A stretch of DNA of 29,763 nt, taken from positions 52,878 through 82,640 of the forward strand of contig DDXW01000016.1 of assembly GCA_002347285.1 (NCBI GenBank), in the 5' to 3' direction. Every line of letters starts with the position of its first letter. The stretch's first letter is position 1. A model generated the notes under the pieces. It did no database searches. It was given only the letters and a program-made list of their open reading frames with translations, and was not told where the DNA came from. Origin of the DNA: Rhodocyclaceae bacterium UBA2250. GTDB lineage: Bacteria > Pseudomonadota > Gammaproteobacteria > Burkholderiales > Rhodocyclaceae. The position numbers were made by a program, and so were the translations under genes. Below are positions 1 to 10,311 of the stretch, in pieces.

Positions 1-1008
<1,008 letters not shown>

Positions 1009-1147
1009 TGATGGACTCCGGTTTGCGTTGCACGCCAGATCGTCTCGGGGAGACTGCGCCGGCTCAGGCAGGGCAACTGTTGGATGGCTGGGATGCAGCA
1101 CGCAACACGTCCAACCGGCAGGACGCCAAGGGATTCTACGGTAATTC

Positions 1148-1171
1148 GGCCGCCGCGTCCCGGCGCGGCCG
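1148..1171 (-). terminator. GC-rich hairpin downstream of the lipoprotein gene
   Basis: CGGCCGC (1148-1154) pairs with GCGGCCG (1165-1171), just past the stop of the minus-strand lipoprotein gene. No U-tract follows on the minus strand, so this is a possible hairpin terminator or 3' end stabiliser rather than a canonical intrinsic terminator. Confidence 0.3.
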
Positions 1172-1173
1172 CC

Positions 1174-1542
1174 CTATTTCCTGGCGGGCGCCGCTTCCGC
1201 CGGGGCGGCCGGTTCGGCCGGGGCCGCGGCGGCGGGCGTTTCCTTGGGCGTTTCGGCGGCTGGGCCGCCCGCGGACGATGCGGTCGGGATGCTGTTCTCG
1301 CGCATGTAGGCGTCCATCTCGCGCCAGCCGGCGAAGATCGCCGCCTTCTGCGCCTTCGGGTTGAACCTGTAGCACTCCTCGAGCGGCCGGCCGCTGTGCC
1401 GGCAGGCGCTGCCGATCGCGCGGGCTTCGGCTTCCTTGGCCGCGGCAGCCTTGGCCGGGTCCTCGATGCCGAGCTGCTCGCAGCCGGCCAGCAGCAGCCC
1501 GCAGAGGGGCACCAGGAGCAGTCGGCGGTAGGCGTTGGACAT
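1174..1542 (-). CDS. Small hypothetical lipoprotein
   Basis: I do not recognise the family. The 122-residue product begins with a basic n-region (MSNAYRR), a leucine-rich core and a lipobox ending LLLAGC, with Cys21 as the likely lipidated residue, so it should be membrane anchored and periplasmic. The middle region contains two cysteines (SACRHSGRPLEECYRF) that could form a disulfide. The last 30 residues are a low-complexity Ala/Pro/Glu tail ending AAPARK. The ATG at 1542 is preferred over an in-frame TTG at 1557 because it gives a compact signal peptide; neither has a convincing Shine-Dalgarno. It is divergent from the UgpB-like gene. Confidence 0.7.
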   Translation of the reverse strand: MSNAYRRLLLVPLCGLLLAGCEQLGIEDPAKAAAAKEAEARAIGSACRHSGRPLEECYRFNPKAQKAAIFAGWREMDAYMRENSIPTASSAGGPAAETPKETPAAAAPAEPAAPAEAAPARK

Positions 1543-1593
1543 GGGCGTGATGGGCAAGTGATTGCACTGCCGGCAGTTTACGGCATAACCCGG

Positions 1594-1671
1594 CCCTTCC
1601 TGAAGGCGGAATAGGCGGCAGGAACGGCGCGCATATGTCGCGATACACTAGCGGCCTGTTTTCAGGAAGGG
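1594..1671 (+). repeat. Perfect 11-bp inverted repeat spanning the ugpB-like leader
   Basis: CCCTTCCTGAA at 1594-1604 and TTCAGGAAGGG at 1661-1671 are exact reverse complements 56 bases apart. The downstream arm contains AGGAAGGG, the apparent ribosome binding site of the gene starting at 1679. A possible -10 element (TACACT, 1644-1649) lies between the arms. It could be a DNA operator pair, or an RNA structure that hides the ribosome binding site if transcription starts upstream of 1594. Confidence 0.5.
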
Positions 1672-1678
1672 TCGTCCG

Positions 1679-3001
1679 ATGAAACGTTTGCTGGTATGCC
1701 TGATCGCCTGCGCTCTGCCGGTTCTTCACGCGCAGGCTGCCCCCAAACCTGCGAAAGCGCCGCCGCCGCCGGATCCCCAGGAAATCGTGCTGCGGCACAC
1801 CCTGACGGGCGTCCCGCTCGACACGCTGGCGACGCTGGCGCTGCGCTTCAACGACCAGGAGGCGAAGCTGAAGCAGGGCGGCGGCCGCATCCTGCTCGAG
1901 GATGCGCAGGGGGTCGCCGACAAGACGCATCTGCCGCATCTGGCCTTGTTCGATCAGGACGATGCCATGGCGGTCTTCGATACGCGGCCGCGATTCCGGC
2001 CGCTGCATCAGGTCATGGAGGCCGGCAAGCAGCGCTTCGACGCCAAGCAGTTCTATCCGCAGATGCTCGACGCCGTCGACGACGTCGCCGGGCGCATGCA
2101 GGGCCTGCCGCTGGCCCTGTCGCTGCCGGTGCTGTTCTACAACAAGGCGGCGTTCGCCAAGGCCGGTCTGAATCCCGACCTGCCGCCGAAAACCTGGTGG
2201 GAAACGCAGGACTACGCCGGCAAGCTGCGCGACGCCGGTTCCAAGTGTCCGCTCACCAGCTCGCGCTTCGCCTGGGTGCACATCGAGAACGTCGCCTCCC
2301 AGCACGGCGAGCCGCTGGTGGTGAAGAACGGCAAGCAGGATCAGCTGGCCTTGAACAACATGGTCAACGTCAAGCACCTGGCGCTGCTGACGAGCTGGCA
2401 CAAGAGCTTCTACTTCATCTACTCGGGGCCGGGCCGCGAGGGCGACGAGCGCTTCGCCAGCGGCGAGTGCGCGATGCTCACCGGCGAGTCGGCCCTCTAT
2501 GCGCGGCTCATGCGGCAGAAGCCCGCGTTTCCGTTCGGCATCGGGGTGCTGCCGCATTACGACGACGTCTACGGCGCCCGGCCGGTGCAGGTGCTGCCGG
2601 AGGGCGCGGCGCTCTGGGTGCTGGCGGCCGACAAGAAGCCCGAACAGGAGGTGATCGCGCGCTTCATCGCCTTCCTGCTCAAACCGGAGGTGCAGCGCGA
2701 ATGGGTGCGCGCCACCGGCTTCCTGCCGATGACGCCGGAGGCGATGCAGGCGCTGCGCGAGGCCGGCGGCGATCCGTCACTGCTGGCCCGGGCCGAACTG
2801 CGGCTGTCTAGCCCTAAGCGCGATGCGGCGCGTACCAAGAGCGGTTTCGGCCGCAGCCGCATCCGCAACATCCTCAACGAGGAAATGGAGTTCGTCTGGA
2901 GCAACCAGAAGCCGCCCAAGCTGGCGCTCGACACGGCCGTTGCGCGTTCCGCGCCGGTCCTGGGCGGCCTGCCGGAAAGCAGCGTGACCGCCCGGCGGTG
3001 A
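1679..3001 (+). CDS. ugpB: Periplasmic extracellular solute-binding protein, UgpB-like (sn-glycerol-3-phosphate type)
   Basis: Probable substrate-binding protein of a glycerol-3-phosphate or glycerophosphodiester ABC importer. The 440-residue product has a Sec signal peptide (MKRLLVCLIACALPVLHAQA) and a family 1 solute-binding fold. Recognisable segments include a YNKAAFAKAGL-type hinge near residue 160, GECAMLTGESA, and PEGAALWVLA, which resembles the glycine-rich ligand region of UgpB. Length fits UgpB. AGGAAGGG precedes the ATG by 7 bases. Its stop overlaps the start of the following phosphodiesterase gene by 4 bases, and the pairing with a UgpQ-like enzyme supports the substrate guess. 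No ugpA, ugpE or ugpC genes are in the window, so the permease and ATPase must be elsewhere or the protein has another role. Substrate is inferred. Confidence 0.75.
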   Translation: MKRLLVCLIACALPVLHAQAAPKPAKAPPPPDPQEIVLRHTLTGVPLDTLATLALRFNDQEAKLKQGGGRILLEDAQGVADKTHLPHLALFDQDDAMAVFDTRPRFRPLHQVMEAGKQRFDAKQFYPQMLDAVDDVAGRMQGLPLALSLPVLFYNKAAFAKAGLNPDLPPKTWWETQDYAGKLRDAGSKCPLTSSRFAWVHIENVASQHGEPLVVKNGKQDQLALNNMVNVKHLALLTSWHKSFYFIYSGPGREGDERFASGECAMLTGESALYARLMRQKPAFPFGIGVLPHYDDVYGARPVQVLPEGAALWVLAADKKPEQEVIARFIAFLLKPEVQREWVRATGFLPMTPEAMQALREAGGDPSLLARAELRLSSPKRDAARTKSGFGRSRIRNILNEEMEFVWSNQKPPKLALDTAVARSAPVLGGLPESSVTARR

Positions 3002-3699
3002 CCGCCTACCCCCGCATCTTGGCCCATCGCTGCGGCGGGACGCTGGCGGCGGAAAACTCGCTGGCCGGGCTCGAGGCAGCGGCCCGCCTCGGCTGCCGGG
3101 GCGTCGAGTTCGACGTGATGCTGACGCGCGACGGCGTGCCGATCCTCATGCACGACGAGACGCTCGAGCGCACCACGCGCTGCCGTGGACGGACCGCCGA
3201 GCGGACCCTCGCGGAGATCCGCGCCTGCGATCCCGGGGTGCCGACGCTGGCCGAAGCGATCGCGGCTTGTCGGCGCCTCGGCCTGTGGGCGAACATCGAG
3301 CTCAAGCCGGCGTCCGGCCACGAGGCGGAGACCGGCGCCGTCGTCGGCGAATGGCTGGCGGCGCACTGGGACGGGCGGGGCGTGATCTCGTCGTTCAGCG
3401 AAGACTCGGCGCTGGCGGGGCGGCGGGCATTGCCGCATGCCGCCTTCGCGCTGCTGTGCGAGGCTTTGCCCGACGACTGGCGGGTGCGGGCGGAGCGTCT
3501 CGGCGCGATCGCGGTCCATCTGGCGGCGGAGCATGCGGACGCCGCTGCGGCCCGCGCCCTCAATGCCGCCGGCATGCCCTGGGCGGCCTGGACGGTGAAC
3601 GATCTCGCCGCCGCCGAGCGGCTGTTCGGCTTCGGCGCCGTGGCGATCATCACCGACCGGCCCGACCTCTGGGCCGGAGCGGGAACGCCGGCGGCCTGA
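2998..3699 (+). CDS. ugpQ: Glycerophosphodiester phosphodiesterase
   Basis: Hydrolyses glycerophosphodiesters to sn-glycerol-3-phosphate and an alcohol. The 233-residue protein is a typical cytosolic-length GDPD domain with no signal peptide. The conserved motifs are HRCGG with AENSLAG (catalytic HR and EN), VEFDVMLTRDG (metal-binding E-x-D), MHDETLERTT (catalytic HD), NIELKP, and WTVND near the C-terminus. The GTG start at 2998 overlaps the upstream stop (GTGA), so translation is coupled to the UgpB-like gene. Positions 3404-3425 carry one copy of the dispersed GC-rich repeat, here encoding DSALAGRR in frame, a region that is usually variable. Confidence 0.88.
   Translation: MTAYPRILAHRCGGTLAAENSLAGLEAAARLGCRGVEFDVMLTRDGVPILMHDETLERTTRCRGRTAERTLAEIRACDPGVPTLAEAIAACRRLGLWANIELKPASGHEAETGAVVGEWLAAHWDGRGVISSFSEDSALAGRRALPHAAFALLCEALPDDWRVRAERLGAIAVHLAAEHADAAAARALNAAGMPWAAWTVNDLAAAERLFGFGAVAIITDRPDLWAGAGTPAA
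3404..3425 (+). repeat. Dispersed GC-rich repeat, copy 1 (inside ugpQ)
   Basis: Contains the exact 20-base core CTCGGCGCTGGCGGGGCGGC and matches the copy at 10636-10657 over 22 bases. It lies inside the phosphodiesterase gene without disturbing the frame. Confidence 0.75.
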
Positions 3700-3795
3700 A
3701 ACAATTGCTTGCAACCCTGTCGTCTTCCGCTTACAGAAGCGCGCGTTAATGCCTGCATGGGATGTCCCATGCCAACCATGAACAAGGAGACCACC

Positions 3796-4152
3796 ATGAA
3801 GAAACAACTCGCCTTCGTCGCCGGCCTGACCGTGCTGTCGCTGTCCGCGTTCGCCCAGACCGCGACCCCGGGATTCGACCAGCGCCAGATCAATCAGGAA
3901 GCCCGCATCCAGCAGGGCGTCGCATCCGGTCAGCTGACACAGCAGGAAGCCGCCCGGCTGGAGGCCGGCCAGGACCGCCTGCAGCGCGTCGAGGATCGGG
4001 GCAAGTCCGACGGCGTCGTGACCCGGCAGGAGCGCGCGCGGCTGCAGCAGGCCGAGAACGTGCAGAGCCGCCACATCTACCGCCAGAAGCACGATCGCCA
4101 GCACGATTTCAATCAAGACGGCCGCATCGATCGCCCCGCGCGGCGCAAATAA
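3796..4152 (+). CDS. Small secreted protein, unknown function, with EF-hand-like C-terminal loop
   Basis: A 118-residue exported protein. The signal peptide MKKQLAFVAGLTVLSLSAFAQ is followed by a highly charged, Gln/Arg-rich helical region containing two loosely repeated segments (RIQQGVASGQLTQQEAARLE and DGVVTRQERARLQQAEN). The tail includes DFNQDGRID, which fits part of an EF-hand calcium loop (D-x-N-x-D-G-x-I). The ATG at 3796 is chosen because AAGGAGA lies 5 bases upstream and a clean signal peptide results; an open frame extends 29 codons further upstream. It is followed by a strong terminator. Small exported proteins of this kind occur in betaproteobacteria, but I cannot assign a function; calcium or metal binding is only a suggestion from the loop. 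Confidence 0.75.
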   Translation: MKKQLAFVAGLTVLSLSAFAQTATPGFDQRQINQEARIQQGVASGQLTQQEAARLEAGQDRLQRVEDRGKSDGVVTRQERARLQQAENVQSRHIYRQKHDRQHDFNQDGRIDRPARRK

Positions 4153-4178
4153 TCCGTCGCTCTTTCCGCACCCCACGA

Positions 4179-4212
4179 AGCCCGTCCCGAGACCCATCGG
4201 GCGGGCTTTTTT
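4179..4212 (+). terminator. Intrinsic terminator after the small secreted protein gene
   Basis: AGCCCG(T)CCCGA pairs with TCGGGCGGGCT with one bulged T, and the 3' arm runs into six T residues ending at 4212. Confidence 0.88.
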
Positions 4213-4266
4213 GTTGGCTGCTTCGCGTAGAATCAAGCACTTTCCGACGTATTCCAGAGCATTGCC

Positions 4267-6900
<2,634 letters not shown>

Positions 6901-6925
6901 GCTGCGGTTTTTCGGAGGACAAGAC

Positions 6926-7408
6926 ATGAAATTGCGCCATCTCTTCCCTGTCCTGCTGCTGCCGCCCCTTTTCGCCACCGCGGCGCATGCAGAAACGATT
7001 GCCTGCCCCGACCTCGCCCAGGCGGCGCTGGTCGGTACCTGCCCCTCCGAGGAAGAACTCCTGTTCACCTTCAATGGCTACTGCAGCGATAACGCCCGCA
7101 TCTACAACTGGCAGGAGGAGCAGGTCTGCACTGATTACCCGCTTTATCGTCGCCTCAAGAACGTCGTTCTGTGGGAAGCGGGCAAGGGCGACTTCCATGC
7201 CTACCTTTCCTGCGACCTGCCGCAGCAGCAAATCAAGGCCGCCAGGCCCGTCCGCATCGGCGTCGAGACCAAGGGAAAACTGACCCGGGTGGTCTGCAGC
7301 TACGGCGAAGGCATCGCATTCGTCCTCCGGACCAAGGCCCGCTGCAAGGCCGAGGGCGCCGGCGACTGCTCGGGCGATCCGTCCGCCTGCAGGGTGAAAT
7401 GCGAGTGA
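6926..7408 (+). CDS. Cysteine-rich secreted protein of unknown function
   Basis: A 160-residue exported protein. The signal peptide MKLRHLFPVLLLPPLFATAAHA is followed by a mature part with ten cysteines, including a dense C-terminal cluster (ARCKAEGAGDCSGDPSACRVKCE). An even number of cysteines and export suggest several disulfides. No CxxCH haem motif or enzyme motif is visible. The ATG at 6926 has CGGAGGA 6 bases upstream. It follows alaS by 25 bases and precedes the nirS promoter region, so it is probably read with alaS rather than with nirS. I do not recognise the family. Confidence 0.75.
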   Translation: MKLRHLFPVLLLPPLFATAAHAETIACPDLAQAALVGTCPSEEELLFTFNGYCSDNARIYNWQEEQVCTDYPLYRRLKNVVLWEAGKGDFHAYLSCDLPQQQIKAARPVRIGVETKGKLTRVVCSYGEGIAFVLRTKARCKAEGAGDCSGDPSACRVKCE

Positions 7409-7417
7409 GTCCATACC

Positions 7418-7432
7418 CGACTATTTCAGTCG
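7418..7432. promoter_or_regulatory. Palindrome upstream of nirS, candidate RegA/PrrA site
   Basis: CGACTATTTCAGTCG is a perfect inverted repeat (CGACT-N5-AGTCG). Its CGAC/GTCG arms equal those of the palindrome in the regB promoter at 18524-18538, but with a 7-base rather than a 5-base spacer. RegA/PrrA half-sites are known to tolerate variable spacing. It is centred 43.5 bases upstream of the centre of the FNR-type box, a suitable upstream position for a co-activator. Confidence 0.45.
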
Positions 7433-7461
7433 ACATTACCATTTTGCGAACGAGGAAAAAT

Positions 7462-7475
7462 TTGACGCCTGTCAA
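7462..7475 (+). promoter_or_regulatory. FNR/DNR-type box upstream of nirS
   Basis: TTGACGCCTGTCAA is a perfect palindrome that fits the FNR/ANR/DNR consensus TTGAT-N4-ATCAA except for a symmetric change at the fifth base of each arm. In the usual class II position (-41.5), transcription would start near 7510, about 50 bases before nirS. Such boxes govern nir genes in denitrifiers, and DNR-type regulators respond to nitric oxide. No strong -10 hexamer is obvious. Confidence 0.8.
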
Positions 7476-7559
7476 GGCAGGCATGGCGGCGAGAGAGGAA
7501 GCTACGCGGCCAGTAGGTAGGAGGTTGCCTATTTCCATCATTTTCCCGGGAGGATGTAG

Positions 7560-9242
7560 ATGAAGACGTTCAAGTTTGCGAGTGGGATTGTGGCGCTGGC
7601 CATCTCGGCCGCTTTCGGTCAGGCGGTCGCACAGGAAGGTGCGCCGGCCATGACGGCTCAGGAGAAGGAGATCGGCAAGAAGATCTACTTCGAGCGCTGC
7701 GCGGGTTGTCACGGCGTGCTGCGCAAGGGTGCTACCGGCAAGAACCTCGAGCCGGCCTGGACCAAGAAGGACAAGGACGGCAATGAAACATCGGGCGGTA
7801 CGCTCAAGCTGGGCACCGATCGCCTGTCGAAGATCATCGCCTACGGTACCGAAGGCGGCATGGTGAACTACGACGACATCCTGACCAAGGAAGAAATCGA
7901 CATCATGGCGCGTTACATCCAGAACACGCCGCCGATCCCGCCCGAGTTCTCGCTCAAGGACATGAAGGACTCCTGGAAGCTGCTGGTGCCGGTCAAGGAC
8001 CGCCCGACCAAGCAGATGAGCAACATCAACCTGAAGAACGTCTTTGCCACCACCCTGCGCGACACCGGCAAGCTGGCCCTGATCGACGGCGACACCAAGC
8101 AGATCTGGCACATTCTCGACACCGGCTATGCGGTGCATATCTCGCGCATGTCCGCCACCGGCCGCTATGTCTATACCGTCGGTCGCGACGGTCTGGTGAC
8201 GATGATCGACCTGTGGTTCGAGAAGCCCACCACGGTGGCCAGCGTCAAGCTCGGCTCCGATGCCCGTTCGGTCGATGTGTCCAAGTTCAAGGGCTTCGAA
8301 GACAAGTACCTGGTCGGCGGTTCCTACTGGCCGCCCCAGTACTCGATCATGGATGGCGGCACGCTTGAGCCGCTCAAGGTCGTTTCGACCCGCGGCATGA
8401 CGGTGGATGGCGAGTACCACCCCGAGCCGCGCGTGGCCTCGATCGTGGCGTCGCACATCAAGCCCGAGTGGGTTGTCAACGTCAAGGAAACCGGCATGAT
8501 CAAGCTGGTTGACTACTCGGACCTCAACAACCTCAAGGAAACCACGATCAACTCCGCCAAGTTCCTGCATGACGGCGGCTGGGATTACACCAAGCGTTAT
8601 TTCCTGGTTGCGGCCAACGCTTCGCACAAGGTCGCGGCGGTCGACACCAAGACCGGCAAGCTGGCCGCGCTGGTCGATACCAAGAAGATCCCCCACCCGG
8701 GTCGTGGCGCCAACTTCATTCATCCGAAGTTCGGTCCCGTCTGGGCGACCGGTCACCTTGGCGATGCCGTCATCACCCTGATCTCCACGCCGACCGACGA
8801 TCCGAAGTACGCCAAGTACAAGCAGTACAACTGGAAGGTCGTCGAAGAGCTGAAGACCGCCGGCGCAGGCAACCTGTTCGTCAAGACCCACCCGAAGTCG
8901 ACCCACCTGTGGGCCGACATGCCGATGAACCCCGAGCGTGAGAATGCCGAGGTCAACTTCGTGTATGACATCAACGACCTGTCCAAGCCGCCGGTCAAGA
9001 TCGACGTGGCCAAGGATTCCGGCCTGCCGGTGACCAAGGCACTGCGTCGCGCGGTGCATCAGGAGTACAGCCAGGATGGTTCCGAAGTTTGGATCTCGCT
9101 GTGGGGCGGCAAGACCGACCAGTCGGCGATCGTGATCTACGACGACAAGACGCTGAAGCTCAAGAAGGTGATCACCGATCCTAAGATGATCACCCCGACC
9201 GGCAAGTTCAACGTCTACAACACGATGAAGGATATCTTCTGA
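7560..9242 (+). CDS. nirS: Cytochrome cd1 nitrite reductase (NO-forming)
   Basis: Periplasmic homodimeric enzyme that reduces nitrite to nitric oxide, the defining step of denitrification. The 560-residue precursor has a signal peptide (MKTFKFASGIVALAISAAFGQAVAQ). A c-type domain follows, with CAGCH at residues 47-51 and a likely axial Met near 101 (GGMVNYDD), then the eight-bladed d1 propeller. By comparison with the Pseudomonas enzyme, His193 (AVHISRM) should bind haem d1, and His337 (FLHDGGW) and His379 (PHPGRGAN) should be the substrate-pocket histidines; their spacing of 42 matches the family. The C-terminus ITPTGKFNVYNT is highly characteristic. GGGAGGA precedes the ATG. Monocistronic expression is suggested by a strong terminator right after the gene. 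Confidence 0.97.
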   Translation: MKTFKFASGIVALAISAAFGQAVAQEGAPAMTAQEKEIGKKIYFERCAGCHGVLRKGATGKNLEPAWTKKDKDGNETSGGTLKLGTDRLSKIIAYGTEGGMVNYDDILTKEEIDIMARYIQNTPPIPPEFSLKDMKDSWKLLVPVKDRPTKQMSNINLKNVFATTLRDTGKLALIDGDTKQIWHILDTGYAVHISRMSATGRYVYTVGRDGLVTMIDLWFEKPTTVASVKLGSDARSVDVSKFKGFEDKYLVGGSYWPPQYSIMDGGTLEPLKVVSTRGMTVDGEYHPEPRVASIVASHIKPEWVVNVKETGMIKLVDYSDLNNLKETTINSAKFLHDGGWDYTKRYFLVAANASHKVAAVDTKTGKLAALVDTKKIPHPGRGANFIHPKFGPVWATGHLGDAVITLISTPTDDPKYAKYKQYNWKVVEELKTAGAGNLFVKTHPKSTHLWADMPMNPERENAEVNFVYDINDLSKPPVKIDVAKDSGLPVTKALRRAVHQEYSQDGSEVWISLWGGKTDQSAIVIYDDKTLKLKKVITDPKMITPTGKFNVYNTMKDIF

Positions 9243-9266
9243 TCGTGGTCGTCTGAAGCAGCAAGC

Positions 9267-9292
9267 AAGGGGCCGCCGCAAGGCGGCCCTTT
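9267..9292 (+). terminator. Intrinsic terminator after nirS
   Basis: An 11-bp stem (AAGGGGCCGCC pairing with GGCGGCCCTTT, one G-U pair) closes a GCAA tetraloop. It lies 24 bases after the nirS stop and separates nirS from the next FNR-driven gene. Confidence 0.88.
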
Positions 9293-9327
9293 CGTGTAAA
9301 CCCGTCACTGTCGAGCCGCGTTAGTAG

Positions 9328-9341
9328 TTGAGCGCGATCAA
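9328..9341 (+). promoter_or_regulatory. FNR/DNR-type box with matched -10 before the haem-binding cytochrome gene
   Basis: TTGAGCGCGATCAA fits TTGA-N6-TCAA. A TAGAAT hexamer lies at 9364-9369, the spacing expected for a class II FNR-family promoter (box centred near -41.5, start near 9376). This is the most convincing promoter in the nir block. Confidence 0.85.
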
Positions 9342-9414
9342 TGAAAAGCCCTGATCGCGTCCATAGAATTCGACCGTCGCGCAGTATCGATCCAACCTCA
9401 TCCAGGAGTTGAAA

Positions 9415-10308
9415 ATGCACAAGCAACTGATCACGGCTTCCGCGCTTTCCCTCGTCATGGCCTTTGCCGCCGGCGGCGCACTGGCTGCAGCCCCGGATTG
9501 GGGCAAGGTTCCCGCCAAGAAGGTCGGCGTGTTCTACCCCGGAGCTTCCCCCGTCGAATGGATCATGAACGGCATCGAGCACAGCGGTGCCAAGGGCCTG
9601 CGCAAGGGCGAGGCCTGCTCGGGCTGCCACCAGGAAGAGACCGACAACCTGGCGCTGGGCCCGAAGATGGTAAGCGGCGAGAAGATCGAGCCGAAGCCGA
9701 TCAAGGGCAAGGCACCCGCCTTCCACGTCAATGTCCAGGCTGCCAACGACGGCGCCAACCTCTACCTGCGCTTCAGCTGGAAGCAGCCTCCCGGCGGCGG
9801 TCCGAAGATGGATGCCGACAACCAGGTGAAGGTCGCCTTCATGCTCGCCGAAGACGGCATCATGGCCCAGGACGCCAAGGGCAAGGAAGTCGACATGTCC
9901 AAGGCGGGCGGCTGCTGGGCCACCTGCCACGAGGATTCGCGCACCATGCCGAACGCCAAGGACGACAAGAAGACCAAGTACGTCAAGACAGCAGGAAAGT
10001 TCTACGACCTGGTGCAGTGGCAGAGCAAGTCGAACAAGGGCACCGACGGCATGGTTTCCGACAAGCGCGTGATGGACGGCGGCAAGGCGCTGGTCGAGGC
10101 CAAGGGCGAGAACAAGGGTGGCGAATGGTCGGTGGTGTTCACCCGCAAGCTGACGGGCGGCGACGGCGACGTCGCGCTGGCCTCCGGCAAGGTGGTGAAC
10201 TTCGGCTTCGCCATCCACGACGACCACACCATCGGCCGCTTCCACCACGTCTCGCTGGGTTACACGCTCGGCATCGACGCCAAGGCGGACATCAGCGCCA
10301 ACAAGTAA
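9415..10308 (+). CDS. Periplasmic c-type cytochrome with ethylbenzene-dehydrogenase-gamma/cytochrome c-552-like haem-binding domain
   Basis: A 297-residue exported haem protein, probably an electron carrier for the nitrite reductase branch. The signal peptide MHKQLITASALSLVMAFAAGGALA is followed by a canonical haem c site, CSGCH at residues 68-72. The second site, CWATCH at residues 167-172, has three rather than two residues between the cysteines (CX3CH). A beta-rich domain of the ethylbenzene dehydrogenase/DMSO reductase gamma type (NLYLRFSWKQ through VVNFGFAIHDDHT) makes up most of the rest. The ATG at 9415 follows AGGAG (9404-9408); an in-frame TTG lies 6 bases earlier. Its own FNR-type promoter and its place between nirS and a cupredoxin support a role in denitrification, but the redox partner is inferred. 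Confidence 0.85.
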   Translation: MHKQLITASALSLVMAFAAGGALAAAPDWGKVPAKKVGVFYPGASPVEWIMNGIEHSGAKGLRKGEACSGCHQEETDNLALGPKMVSGEKIEPKPIKGKAPAFHVNVQAANDGANLYLRFSWKQPPGGGPKMDADNQVKVAFMLAEDGIMAQDAKGKEVDMSKAGGCWATCHEDSRTMPNAKDDKKTKYVKTAGKFYDLVQWQSKSNKGTDGMVSDKRVMDGGKALVEAKGENKGGEWSVVFTRKLTGGDGDVALASGKVVNFGFAIHDDHTIGRFHHVSLGYTLGIDAKADISANK

Positions 10309-10311
10309 TGC

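Noticed and set aside
9371..9379. CGACCGTCG as another RegA-type site in the cytochrome promoter.
   Set aside because: The arms match, but with a 1-base spacer and a position on the expected start site; too short to separate from chance.
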